Shown: positions 1-7,048 of the stretch, piece by piece
How positions within the stretch are numbered: position 1 is the stretch's first letter
Layout of the letters: every line of letters begins with the position of its first letter
NCBI GenBank assembly: GCA_902783765.1
Contig: CACZSB010000124.1
Span: forward strand, 1-13,598
Source: an uncultured Lachnospiraceae bacterium
GTDB taxonomy: Bacteria; Bacillota; Clostridia; Lachnospirales; Lachnospiraceae
Direction: 5' to 3'
Length of the DNA: 13,598 nucleotides
Program-made: the position numbers and the translations under genes
The notes under the pieces: generated by a model
What the model was told of the DNA's origin: nothing
The model's input: only the letters and a program-made list of their open reading frames with translations
Database searches by the model: none

Positions 1-1
1 G

Positions 2-61
2 GTGGTGCCGGACTGCCGCCTGGACGGGGTGGAAAACTTCTTAAAGCAGCTTCTGAATTAA
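2..61 (+). CDS. 3' end of an unidentified plus-strand gene (partial)
   Basis: An open frame enters from the left edge and stops at TAA 59-61, giving a 19-residue C-terminus that contains PDCRLDGVENFLKQLLN. Codon choice (CTG, CGC, GTG, GAC) fits the neighbouring genes, so this is probably the real end of a gene starting outside the window. The amphipathic last helix would fit the C-terminus of a HAD-type hydrolase, among many other proteins, but 19 residues cannot decide this. The gene converges on the ABC ATPase gene, with only 9 bases between the two stop codons. Confidence 0.5.
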   Translation: MVPDCRLDGVENFLKQLLN

Positions 62-70
62 GGGCCGGCT

Positions 71-1711
71 TTATAGGATGCGGACGCCGCCGGTGCCCAC
101 CAGCTCTCCGGAGCCTCGGTCAAAGAGCATCACGGCGTCCCCTTTAAAGGCCACCCGCACCGACTGGCCTATTTCGTAGGTTACGCCTCCGAAGCTGACG
201 CCGGTGAGAAGGAAATTCCCCACCCGCACCCGCACGGTGGTTTCCATGCCTGTGGGCATGGCACTGTAGATTTCTCCCTCTATGCCGCCGCTTTCCACAA
301 TCTCCACAAACTCCGGCCGGATACCCAGAACAAAATCTTCTTCTGTAATAATCTCCTCTTCCTCCAGCGGATCCTCCACCCGGGCGATGGGATATTTGAA
401 CAGGCTGTCCTTATTCCCCTTTTCCACATACTTTTTATCTTTTTTCGCTGCTTCGGCGGCGGCGGCCTTTTTTTGCAGCCGCTGGGCCAGGGCTTCCCGC
501 CAGGTCCCCAGAGAGGTGGGCTTTGCAAAAGTGAAAGCCAGCTCCTGGCCCTCCAGGGCCGTCAGCACCACACTGCCGTCCTCCCTCTGCCGGCCATGGC
601 CCTCCACAAAATTGATGGAGGGATTGCCCACAAAGTCCGCCACAAAGGTGTTATTGGGATAATGATACACCGTCAGGGGGGCGTCGTATTGCTGCAACAG
701 GCCGTTGTCAATAAGGCAGATCCGGGTGGCCAGGGTCATGGCTTCCATCTGATCGTGGGTCACATATACAAAGGTGCTGCCGGTGGTAAGGTGGAGCCGC
801 TGCAGCTCGGAGCGCATCTCCAGCCGTAGTTTAGCATCCAGGTTGGACAGGGACTCATCCATAAAACGCACCGAGGGTTCCGGCGCCAGGGTCCGGGCGA
901 TGGCCACCCGCTGCTGCTGGCCCCCGGAAAGCTCCGCAGGATAACGATCCATAAACATGCCGATTTTCACAATCCGGGAAACCCGGCGCACTGTCAGATC
1001 GATTTCCTCCTTGGTGAATTTCCGCAGGGAATGCTGAACCTGTCCCCCCTTCATTACTTCATAGTTTTCATTCAGGCTCAGCCCCTGGGCCTGCAGGGCC
1101 GCCAGCTCCTTCTGTGCTTTTTCCCGATACAGGGCCGCCTGCCTGGTCGCTTCTCCCTTGGGGTCTGACGCCTTGTGGATGCCCAGGCCCATCAATTCCC
1201 GGGCCGAGTAACCGGAGATGGTATAGCTGTCAATCAGCCGCACCTCAAAGCGCTTTTCATCCAGCTTGCCTTTTTTGTCCCGGCTGTCCTCTGCCACGCT
1301 CAGGAAGAGCTCGGGATTGGACAAAATGGCCTCCATATCCTGCAGAGCCTTAATATCCAGCCTTTTATCCGGCATTTCTTCCTTCACATTGGTGAGCCCG
1401 AAGCTGATATTCTGATAAACCGTCATATTGGGCCAGAGGGCATAGTTCTGGAAAAGGAAACCCACCTTCCGCTTGTTGGCGGGGATATTGATGCCCTTCT
1501 CGCTGTCAAAAACCACCCGGTCTCCGATGGTGATACGGCCGGAGGTGGGGGTCTCCAGCCCGGCGATCATCCGCAGGGTGGTGGTCTTGCCGCAGCCGGA
1601 GGGACCCAGCAAGGTCACAAAGGCCTGGTCTTCAATGGTCAGGTCCAGATGATCCACGGCATAAAAGTTGTCCCAGCGTTTTGTCACATCTGTTAAAACA
1701 ATCTTAGGCAT
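71..1711 (-). CDS. ABC importer ATP-binding protein with two large insertions
   Basis: ATPase subunit that should power import through the fused permease encoded upstream. Visible nucleotide-binding motifs are Walker A GPSGCGKTT at residues 36-44, Q-loop Gln88, signature LSGGQQQR at 261-268, Walker B ending D285-E286, D-loop SNLDA at 289-293 and switch His319. A C-terminal TOBE-like regulatory region follows (FVLGIRPEFVEI near 460-471). At 546 residues it is far longer than the roughly 350-370 usual for MalK/FbpC-type subunits. The excess sits in two places: about 120 residues between the Q-loop and the signature (about 108-235), and about 60 charged, Lys/Ala/Glu-rich residues inside the C-terminal region (about 396-460). 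Walker B reads FMDES where most relatives have DEP. The ATG at 1709-1711 is preceded by AAGGAG (1720-1725) at an 8-base spacing. It is the last gene of the operon, 46 bases after the permease. The transported substrate is not evident. Class assignment is firm; the role of the insertions is unknown. Confidence 0.93.
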   Translation of the reverse strand: MPKIVLTDVTKRWDNFYAVDHLDLTIEDQAFVTLLGPSGCGKTTTLRMIAGLETPTSGRITIGDRVVFDSEKGINIPANKRKVGFLFQNYALWPNMTVYQNISFGLTNVKEEMPDKRLDIKALQDMEAILSNPELFLSVAEDSRDKKGKLDEKRFEVRLIDSYTISGYSARELMGLGIHKASDPKGEATRQAALYREKAQKELAALQAQGLSLNENYEVMKGGQVQHSLRKFTKEEIDLTVRRVSRIVKIGMFMDRYPAELSGGQQQRVAIARTLAPEPSVRFMDESLSNLDAKLRLEMRSELQRLHLTTGSTFVYVTHDQMEAMTLATRICLIDNGLLQQYDAPLTVYHYPNNTFVADFVGNPSINFVEGHGRQREDGSVVLTALEGQELAFTFAKPTSLGTWREALAQRLQKKAAAAEAAKKDKKYVEKGNKDSLFKYPIARVEDPLEEEEIITEEDFVLGIRPEFVEIVESGGIEGEIYSAMPTGMETTVRVRVGNFLLTGVSFGGVTYEIGQSVRVAFKGDAVMLFDRGSGELVGTGGVRIL

Positions 1712-1730
1712 ATTTTACTCTCCTTCAAAC

Positions 1731-1751
1731 CCGGGGCCCATGAAACCCCGG
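1731..1751 (-). repeat. Small intercistronic inverted repeat between permease and ATPase genes
   Basis: CCGGGG at 1731-1736 pairs perfectly with CCCCGG at 1746-1751 around a 9-base loop. It lies in the 46-base gap between the permease stop and the ATPase ribosome binding site. No T-tract follows on the minus strand, so it is not an intrinsic terminator. It could stabilise or mark a processing point in the mRNA. The function is a guess. Confidence 0.35.
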
Positions 1752-1757
1752 TCTATA

Positions 1758-3587
1758 TCAGCTGCCGATGCCCTCGTCCAGGCTGGCGCCGGTGAGTTTA
1801 TTTACAACTGTATTGCATACCAAAATGGTGATGACCAGAATCAAATTGATGCCGCTGGAGAAGGCATATAAGCCCATCTCGTCGAAATAATCCAGGGTGG
1901 TGGAGAGAATAAAGCCCTGAACGCACAGCAGCATGAAAAGGGATAATTCTCTCAGACAGGTCATAAAGGGCAATAAATAACCGCTGATAATGGAAGATTT
2001 CTGAATGGGAATAATAATCCGCAGCATCCGTTTGACCCAGGGCACATTCTGGATGATAGCCGCCTCTTCGATCTCTCCGCTGATTTGCAGCATGGAGTTT
2101 AAGGAAGCCCGGCTGGCAAAGGGAATGTATTTGACGGTGCCCACAATAATCAGAATCCAGTAGGTATTGTACAGATTCAGCTTCTCTCCCGTAAGCAGGA
2201 TAAAGAAGGCAATACCCACTGCCACAGAGGGCATCAGATAGGGCAAAAAGGCCACGGAATTCACATAGCCTGCCAGACGGCTTCGGCGGTTTTTGGACAC
2301 GGCATAGCCAATCAGGGTGCCCAAAGTTCCCGCCACCAGAGCACAGGCCACAGAAACCAAAATAGTACCCTTGAAGGCGTTCCAAATGGTGGGATTGTAC
2401 AGCATCCCCATCTGGCCGTAGAGGCCGTTTTCCGTAACATTTTCCGCCGTCATCCACCATTTGGTGGTGAGGTTGGCGGGGTTTAAGGTGTACAGGAAAC
2501 TATAATCCCCCGGGTTGGGCAGGAAGGTTTCAAAGGCAAAGGAAATAATGGGAAAGATACTGGTTAAAAAGGTCAGCACCATAAAGATTCCCGCAACAAT
2601 CCACTTGCCCGCCTTCCCCAGATTGATTTTGGAGCTCTGACCGGATTTGCCGGTAACCGTGGTATAGCTTTTGCGGCTTTTCAGGCTCCGCTGGTTCAGG
2701 ATCATAATCCCCACCCCCAGCAGCATCATAATCACCGCCAGGATGGAGGCCTCCCCGGCATATTTCACATTCATTTCCAGATATTTAGTGGAAAGGGTGG
2801 TGAATTTCAAATAGTGGGGCACGGGATAGCTGCCCATGGAGCTGCCGAAAACCAGCAGAATGGTGGATAGAATCGCCGGCCGTACCAGGGGCAGGGTCAC
2901 CCGGGTCATAATCTTAAACCGAGGGGTATTCAAAATGGTGGCCGCCTCCTCCAAGTTGGCATCCATGTTTCGGAAAATGCCGCCGATGAGGATATAGGCG
3001 AAAGGGGCATAATGGAGCCCCAGTACGATCACCGAGGGAAAAAGACCCTGGCACCACCAGGCCGGCATGGTAATGCCGAACAGGCTGGCCAAAAGTCCGT
3101 CCCGGGTGCCGGTCACCAGATTGGAGTCAAAGAGGTTTTTCCATACCATGGCCAGGGTCCACTGGGGCATGATATAGGGAAAAATAAAGATGGAGCTTAA
3201 ATATTTCTTGAATTTTAAATTGGTCCGGGTCACCAGGAAGGCAAAAAAGCCCCCGTACAGAATGGCCACCAGACAGGAAAGCACGGACATGATCACCGTG
3301 TTCAAGAGAGGTGTCCAAAGATTGGTTTTGGCCACCCGGCTGGTGAACAGATCCACATAGTTGACAAAGGTATAACCGGAGCTCTTCCCGGTAAGATACT
3401 GGTCAATGGACCCCACATGGATTTTCAGAGTATCTTCCACAATGGCCACAATAGGCGCAAAGGTGGTGATGGTGCAAATAATCCCCATAAGCACCAAAAT
3501 GGTGTTCTGAGGCTTCCCGAAAAAGGATTTCAGGTGGTTCAGAAATATCTTACTGCGATTTCCGGAAGGATTGGATGATTGGCTCAT
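1758..3587 (-). CDS. Fused two-domain ABC transporter permease (FbpB/iron-type architecture)
   Basis: Membrane permease of 609 residues containing two binding-protein-dependent transport domains in one chain, so one polypeptide replaces the usual pair. Hydrophobic segments start near residues 29-50 and 94-120 in the first half and near 328-350 and 405-430 in the second. About 12 membrane spans are likely overall. Each half has an EAA-type loop that docks on the ATPase: NLEEAATILNTPRFKIMTRV at 211-230 and EIEEAAIIQNVPWVKRMLRI at 505-524. A polar linker around 298-325 separates the halves. This fused layout is typical of Fe3+/2-aminoethylphosphonate-type and related importers, but substrate cannot be read from it. 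The ATG at 3585-3587 has a G-rich ribosome binding site (AAAGGGGG) only 5 bases upstream, buried in a potential hairpin. It lies between the binding-protein gene (90 bases upstream) and the ATPase gene (46 bases downstream). Confidence 0.93.
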   Translation of the reverse strand: MSQSSNPSGNRSKIFLNHLKSFFGKPQNTILVLMGIICTITTFAPIVAIVEDTLKIHVGSIDQYLTGKSSGYTFVNYVDLFTSRVAKTNLWTPLLNTVIMSVLSCLVAILYGGFFAFLVTRTNLKFKKYLSSIFIFPYIMPQWTLAMVWKNLFDSNLVTGTRDGLLASLFGITMPAWWCQGLFPSVIVLGLHYAPFAYILIGGIFRNMDANLEEAATILNTPRFKIMTRVTLPLVRPAILSTILLVFGSSMGSYPVPHYLKFTTLSTKYLEMNVKYAGEASILAVIMMLLGVGIMILNQRSLKSRKSYTTVTGKSGQSSKINLGKAGKWIVAGIFMVLTFLTSIFPIISFAFETFLPNPGDYSFLYTLNPANLTTKWWMTAENVTENGLYGQMGMLYNPTIWNAFKGTILVSVACALVAGTLGTLIGYAVSKNRRSRLAGYVNSVAFLPYLMPSVAVGIAFFILLTGEKLNLYNTYWILIIVGTVKYIPFASRASLNSMLQISGEIEEAAIIQNVPWVKRMLRIIIPIQKSSIISGYLLPFMTCLRELSLFMLLCVQGFILSTTLDYFDEMGLYAFSSGINLILVITILVCNTVVNKLTGASLDEGIGS

Positions 3588-3590
3588 AAA

Positions 3591-3615
3591 GGCCCCCTTT
3601 GGAAAAAGGGGCGCC
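3591..3615 (-). promoter_or_regulatory. Hairpin masking the permease ribosome binding site
   Basis: In the transcript, CCCCUUU (3611 down to 3605) pairs perfectly with AAAGGGG (3600 down to 3594) across a UUCC loop. With one bulged G the stem extends by GGC/GCC (3615-3613 with 3593-3591). The AAAGGGGG ribosome binding site of the permease is inside this stem. The 5' arm uses the same CCCC that forms the 3' arm of the terminator-like hairpin just upstream, so the two structures exclude each other. The pairing is seen in the sequence; the regulatory effect is inferred. Confidence 0.5.
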
Positions 3616-3631
3616 GCCTGTACGACGCCCC
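3603..3631 (-). terminator. Intercistronic terminator-like hairpin between binding-protein and permease genes
   Basis: On the minus strand, GGGGCG (3631-3626) pairs with CGCCCC (3613-3608). A further CG/CG pair closes beyond one mismatch, leaving a 6-base loop (3622-3617). Five T residues (3607-3603) follow immediately. It lies 47 bases after the binding-protein stop codon. Partial terminators at this point in binding-protein-dependent operons are a known way to keep the binding protein in excess over permease and ATPase. The short T-tract suggests leaky termination. Confidence 0.6.
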
Positions 3632-3677
3632 CCTTGATCAGTTGTCGTTTCTATACTGTTTCGGGATTTTCGATGGC

Positions 3678-5018
3678 TTACTGGGCCGTATACTTGGTCA
3701 GCATTTCGATCCAGGAGCCCACGGTGAAGGCCACGCTGGCGCAGTAGGCAGGATCCTCAATCACCAGTTTTCCCTTCCACCAGTCAAAGCCCTTGTCGTT
3801 CAGCACCGGGAAATCCGTGCCGCCGCTGGTGGAGTGATTAAACTTCTCTTCCGTGCCTTTGGCAACAGTAGGGTTGGAGGAGTAGCCGCCAATGTCCTTG
3901 CCCCAGGCGGAGAAGCCGTCCACGGTGCAGGTCATGTAAGCGATGAAGGCACAGGCCGTCCAGGGCAGAGGGCTGTTCTTGGTAACAAACAGGTAGTGGC
4001 AGTAGCCATAGCCACCGAAGCCGGTGTAACCATCCTGGTAGGCGGCCACCGTCACATTCTTCTTGGAAACCTGATCGGATTCTTCCACGCTGCGAAGCTT
4101 GGAATACACCAGCAGACCGAACTGATCCGTGGCGGATTTCTGTACCAGGGTATTGCAGATGGGGCCGTCATCGGGCTGAGCATTGTAGCTTTCCACCCAA
4201 AGCTTGATCCAGGCCAGGGCATACTTGCCGTTGGCATCCAGTCCCAGCTCCGTGGCATCCTTTTCCAGGCCATTAATCACGGGATCGAAATAGCTCTTCT
4301 TGGAAGCATCCAGGGCGTCATAGGCATCCTTTAAGCCCTTGGCATACTCAGGCTTGGTAAGCATGTACAGGAAGTTCTTGCCCACGATTTCCGAGTCAAT
4401 ATCCATGTACAGGCCATGTTCGCCCTCAGCCACAAAATCCCACACGTTGGAATAGGTCTTGGAGCCGGTGTTGTTAAACTCAAAGATCTTATTTAAGGTC
4501 TGCAGGGGCAGATAGCCCTTATAGGCCTCCACGGTGGTGTTGTTGGCGCTGGCCCAATCCTTGGGGATGAAGGTCTTTAAAATGCCGGTCTGAACCATTT
4601 TGCTTTCGATCTGGTTGCCGTCCTGAATCAGGGTCATGGCAAAGGTGCCGGTGCTCTTTAAAGAGTCCGCCGTCAGCTGATCGAAAATCTTGTTGTTCTT
4701 GGGCTGCTGCCATTCGAATTCCATATTGTAATTGGAATCGATGGTTTTTAAGTAGTCGATGAACAGGGGCAGGGCGCTTTTGCCGCGGCTGGAGTTGCCC
4801 ACGCCGTAGAAGGTCTTGCCGTTGGATTCTTCGATGGCCTTTTTGGCCAGCTCTTCCAGGGTCATGGTCTGAGCCTGAGCGATGATCTTTTCCACCTCAC
4901 TCTGGGCAGCGCTGCCGCCGCCGCTGGGGGTGGTTTCCTTATTGCCTGGGCTGGAACAGGCGCTCAGGCAGGAGACCGTCAGGGCCAGGGTCAGAAGGAT
5001 TGCGAAAAACTTCTTCAT
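3678..5018 (-). CDS. ABC transporter substrate-binding lipoprotein
   Basis: Extracellular solute receptor of a binding-protein-dependent importer, 446 residues. The N-terminus is a lipoprotein signal: MKK, a hydrophobic run, then lipobox L-S-A-C with the lipidated Cys at 21. A flexible Gly/Ser/Thr linker (about 22-40) follows. The mature part is rich in aromatic and polar residues and has the size of class D/F periplasmic-type binding proteins. Its genetic linkage to a fused FbpB-like permease suggests the iron/phosphonate/polyamine-like supergroup, but no ligand residues can be named. The start at 5016-5018 is preceded by AGAGGAG with suitable spacing. It is the first gene of the operon, with its own SigA-type promoter 92 bases upstream. 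The stop is followed by a terminator-like hairpin before the permease. Substrate is unknown; the binding-protein role is well supported by signal, size and operon position. Confidence 0.9.
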   Translation of the reverse strand: MKKFFAILLTLALTVSCLSACSSPGNKETTPSGGGSAAQSEVEKIIAQAQTMTLEELAKKAIEESNGKTFYGVGNSSRGKSALPLFIDYLKTIDSNYNMEFEWQQPKNNKIFDQLTADSLKSTGTFAMTLIQDGNQIESKMVQTGILKTFIPKDWASANNTTVEAYKGYLPLQTLNKIFEFNNTGSKTYSNVWDFVAEGEHGLYMDIDSEIVGKNFLYMLTKPEYAKGLKDAYDALDASKKSYFDPVINGLEKDATELGLDANGKYALAWIKLWVESYNAQPDDGPICNTLVQKSATDQFGLLVYSKLRSVEESDQVSKKNVTVAAYQDGYTGFGGYGYCHYLFVTKNSPLPWTACAFIAYMTCTVDGFSAWGKDIGGYSSNPTVAKGTEEKFNHSTSGGTDFPVLNDKGFDWWKGKLVIEDPAYCASVAFTVGSWIEMLTKYTAQ

Positions 5019-5051
5019 GGTTTTCTCTCCTCTTTCAAAAGGTTTTTATTA

Positions 5052-5066
5052 AAACGCCAGGCGTTT
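5052..5066. promoter_or_regulatory. Perfect 15-base palindrome in the ABC operon leader (possible operator)
   Basis: AAACGCC and GGCGTTT are exact inverted repeats around a central A. The site lies between the predicted transcription start and the ribosome binding site of the binding-protein gene, roughly 40-50 bases into the transcript. It is too compact for a terminator, and the following bases (TAATAAAAA on the minus strand) are not a T-tract. Its symmetry and position fit a roadblock operator for a dimeric repressor. No regulator gene is in the window, so the assignment is tentative. Confidence 0.4.
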
Positions 5067-5109
5067 CAATCTTAATGATTATGCTTCGTTCGCTTTTATT
5101 TTACATTTT

Positions 5110-5137
5110 ATTGTAGCACTCCTTGGCAGAAAGTCAA
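5110..5137 (-). promoter_or_regulatory. SigA-type promoter of the ABC importer operon
   Basis: Read on the minus strand: TTGACT at 5137-5132, a 16-base spacer, then TACAAT at 5115-5110. Both hexamers are one mismatch from consensus. Transcription would start near 5103, leaving an 85-base leader before the binding-protein start codon at 5018. No other good promoter was seen ahead of this operon. Confidence 0.75.
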
Positions 5138-5261
5138 CTATTCCCCGGATGAAAGGGCTTCACTGCCTGTCTATGGAACTGCAGGTATGGATATGGTATA
5201 TTTGAAAAAAGAGAATGAAAAGTTTCAGGATTACGAAAAAGCAGGGAACGCGGGCGGATAA
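5136..5261 (+). pseudogene. Remnant of a paralogue of the adjacent lipoprotein gene (3' end only)
   Basis: An open plus-strand frame ends at TAA 5259-5261 and translates to a C-terminus EKFQDYEKAGNAGG. This nearly equals the C-terminus ERFKDYEKAGNAGG of the intact lipoprotein gene that ends at 7048. The DNA matches in 35 of 36 positions (5227-5262 against 7014-7049). Upstream of about 5205 no further resemblance to the intact gene is visible. There is no convincing ribosome binding site or start, and the frame runs through the minus-strand ABC promoter. It is most simply the leftover tail of a deleted tandem copy. Only 5217-5261 is clearly homologous; the left boundary is arbitrary. Confidence 0.6.
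5194..5202 (+). promoter_or_regulatory. Possible extended -10 element for the lipoprotein gene
   Basis: TG-G-TATATT at 5194-5202 matches an extended -10 box. The -35 position 17 bases upstream (TGGAAC) is poor. It would give a leader of about 110 bases that includes the 36-base repeat. It is the best candidate seen between 5140 and 5320, but weak. Confidence 0.3.
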
Positions 5262-5262
5262 A
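5227..5262 (+). repeat. Direct repeat, upstream copy (36 bp)
   Basis: Bases 5227-5262 are identical to 7014-7049 except one A/G difference at a third codon position. The repeat ends one base after the TAA stop in both copies, and flanking DNA diverges at once on the 3' side. The two copies bracket the metallopeptidase lipoprotein gene at a distance of 1787 bases. Confidence 0.85.
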
Positions 5263-5305
5263 AGGGCGCATCCAACCGCCTGGAGACAGAGAAATCTTAA
5301 ATTTG

Positions 5306-5311
5306 AGAGGG
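5306..5311 (+). promoter_or_regulatory. Ribosome binding site that fixes the lipoprotein start
   Basis: AGAGGG at 5306-5311 lies 9 bases before ATG 5321, but only 3 bases before ATG 5315, and falls downstream of a possible TTG at 5303. Spacing therefore favours 5321 as the start. Confidence 0.6.
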
Positions 5312-5320
5312 ATAATGAGT

Positions 5321-7048
5321 ATGTCTAAAAACATGTTTTTACTGCTAATGCTAAGTCTGTTCCTTTTGTGCGGCTGCGGGCAGCAGACGGAAGCCGTGAC
5401 CACTCCTCAGATGGAGACGGCTGGGGCACGGACGGAAAGCACACAGCCTCAGACGGAAACGCCCTTAAACTCCACTGAAGGAGAAAGCAGCACCTCGGCA
5501 GTGGAGGAAAGTACAACCCAGGCATCGGAAGAAACCAAAGATGCGCTGGTAACAGATTTTTCCGATCTGGAATACAAGAATGAGAAAATAAGCTTTAACG
5601 AGAAAAAAAGTAACTACGAGGATTTCTCTGTTACCCGCCAGATGCAAAGCGTTAGCGTAAATGGCAGAACCTACTGCTTTGATACAAACATCCCAGAGGC
5701 GGACTGCAATGAGCGGATTCGCTTTACGGAAGAATTGCTGATGAAAGCGGGCGTCACCGGGGAGTTTCGCATTTGCCTGTATAACGTGGTAAAAATGAAG
5801 CACACTTATGTGGAAAATGGCAGTTTGTACGGCCGCATGGACCACATGAGCGATTTAGAATATCTGACCGGCGTGCTGCTGGCCGCCTACGGTGAATTTA
5901 CCAACTATGGAATGGCTTATGGGTATGCAGCGTTGCTCCTGGGAGAAGAAATCCCGGAAGCCCGCTATCCGGAGGACTGGGATTATTATGATCTCAATCT
6001 TTTATGCTTCAGTCCGGATTTTTGTGACGAGGAGGAATTGAATAACAACAAGGCTATCGCCCTGAATTTTGCCTCTGCGTATGTCAAAAAGCATGGCCAT
6101 GCTGTCTATCAGGATTTGTTGAAAAAGAGCGGGCAGCTGGAAACTGCGGCAATTGCCAGGGAAGCCCTGGCAGACCACTACAAAAGCCAGGGCGTGGAGC
6201 CGGAGCTGAGCCCCCTCTTATATGCCCTGGGCGGCACCACCTATTCCCATGTCCTGCAATGTGAGTATGCCACTTTCTATACAGAGCGGGATTTTAAGGA
6301 CATTAATTACGATATAATCTTCGATACAGAGGATTGGGAAGACCTGACGAAAGAAATGTATTACGGTAAAACCTCTTATAAATCATATCGAAAAGTGTTT
6401 GAAGGCCTGAGAATGGACATGAAGCAGTACCAGGACTTTTTTAATCTGTATCCGTACAGAAACAGCCTTTCAGTTATTTTGATATATAATGATCACTTTA
6501 ATCCGCAAACTATGGGCGGATACTATTTTTCCGCGCCTCATCAGATTTATCTGACCTCTCTGTATTCATTTTCCCACGAATATGTCCATTCCTTAATCTG
6601 GCATAGCCCGAAAACTGGCGTACAATGGGTTCAGGAAGGCTTAACTCGCTATTACCAAAGGCGTTTTTCAAGTTATGCCAATGTATTATATGCATGGAGT
6701 GTAGAGGCCGAGGCGATTTACAATGAAAAGATGAGGGATGTATCTGCCCGTTATTTAGAGACTCTGGGAAGGCCCTTTGATCCGGTGCAGGATGGGGGTG
6801 AGTATTTGAACCTGGTAACCTATTTCTATGATTTCACGGTATATGATTCTCCCTACGAAGCAGGGGCGGCTTTTATCCACTACCTCATTACAGAATTTGG
6901 CGAGCGGGAAGTGCTGGATTATTTCCTGGTTCATCATGACCTGTCACGGCTGACAGACAAGAGCATGGAAGAACTCATGGAGGAGTGGAAAAACTACCTT
7001 GAGGAGCGGTTTAAGGATTACGAGAAAGCAGGGAACGCGGGCGGATAA
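5321..7048 (+). CDS. Lipoprotein with HExxH zinc-metallopeptidase (gluzincin-like) domain
   Basis: Predicted surface-anchored lipoprotein of 575 residues. The signal is SKN plus a Leu/Met-rich hydrophobic run ending in lipobox L-C-G-C, with Cys19 lipidated. A long Thr/Ser/Glu/Gln-rich linker (about 20-75) would hold the domain away from the membrane. The C-terminal half contains SFSHEYVH with H419-E420-x-x-H423. Fifteen residues on is WVQEGLTRYY with Glu439. This HExxH...E(G) arrangement is the zinc-ligand and catalytic pattern of the peptidase MA clan, the group that contains M1-type enzymes and many uncharacterised bacterial lipoproteins. The middle region (about 80-400) is not recognised. 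By eye the gene is more A/T-rich, with less biased codons, than the genes on both sides, suggesting a different history. It is transcribed away from the ABC operon and shows no clear terminator. Proteolysis is inferred; substrate is unknown. Some members of this clan have lost activity, but the visible motif is intact here. Confidence 0.82.
   Translation: MSKNMFLLLMLSLFLLCGCGQQTEAVTTPQMETAGARTESTQPQTETPLNSTEGESSTSAVEESTTQASEETKDALVTDFSDLEYKNEKISFNEKKSNYEDFSVTRQMQSVSVNGRTYCFDTNIPEADCNERIRFTEELLMKAGVTGEFRICLYNVVKMKHTYVENGSLYGRMDHMSDLEYLTGVLLAAYGEFTNYGMAYGYAALLLGEEIPEARYPEDWDYYDLNLLCFSPDFCDEEELNNNKAIALNFASAYVKKHGHAVYQDLLKKSGQLETAAIAREALADHYKSQGVEPELSPLLYALGGTTYSHVLQCEYATFYTERDFKDINYDIIFDTEDWEDLTKEMYYGKTSYKSYRKVFEGLRMDMKQYQDFFNLYPYRNSLSVILIYNDHFNPQTMGGYYFSAPHQIYLTSLYSFSHEYVHSLIWHSPKTGVQWVQEGLTRYYQRRFSSYANVLYAWSVEAEAIYNEKMRDVSARYLETLGRPFDPVQDGGEYLNLVTYFYDFTVYDSPYEAGAAFIHYLITEFGEREVLDYFLVHHDLSRLTDKSMEELMEEWKNYLEERFKDYEKAGNAGG

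Noticed and set aside
1175..1696. 173-codon plus-strand open frame opposite the ABC ATPase
   Set aside because: It is an antisense shadow of the ATPase. Its product resembles nothing known, and the opposite strand has continuous ATPase motifs.
1758..3587. Two separate permease genes joined by a sequencing error
   Set aside because: The frame is continuous with a sensible polar linker (about 298-325), and fused two-domain permeases are well known in this transporter class.
3579..4334. 251-codon plus-strand open frame opposite the binding-protein gene
   Set aside because: It runs antisense to a well-supported lipoprotein gene, has no ribosome binding site, a His/Gly/Ala-biased composition and no recognisable domain. 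Long antisense frames are expected in GC-rich coding DNA.
5303..5320. Earlier TTG (5303) or ATG (5315) start for the metallopeptidase lipoprotein
   Set aside because: The ribosome binding site AGAGGG lies at 5306-5311, after the TTG and only 3 bases before ATG 5315. ATG 5321 has proper spacing and gives a standard lipoprotein signal.
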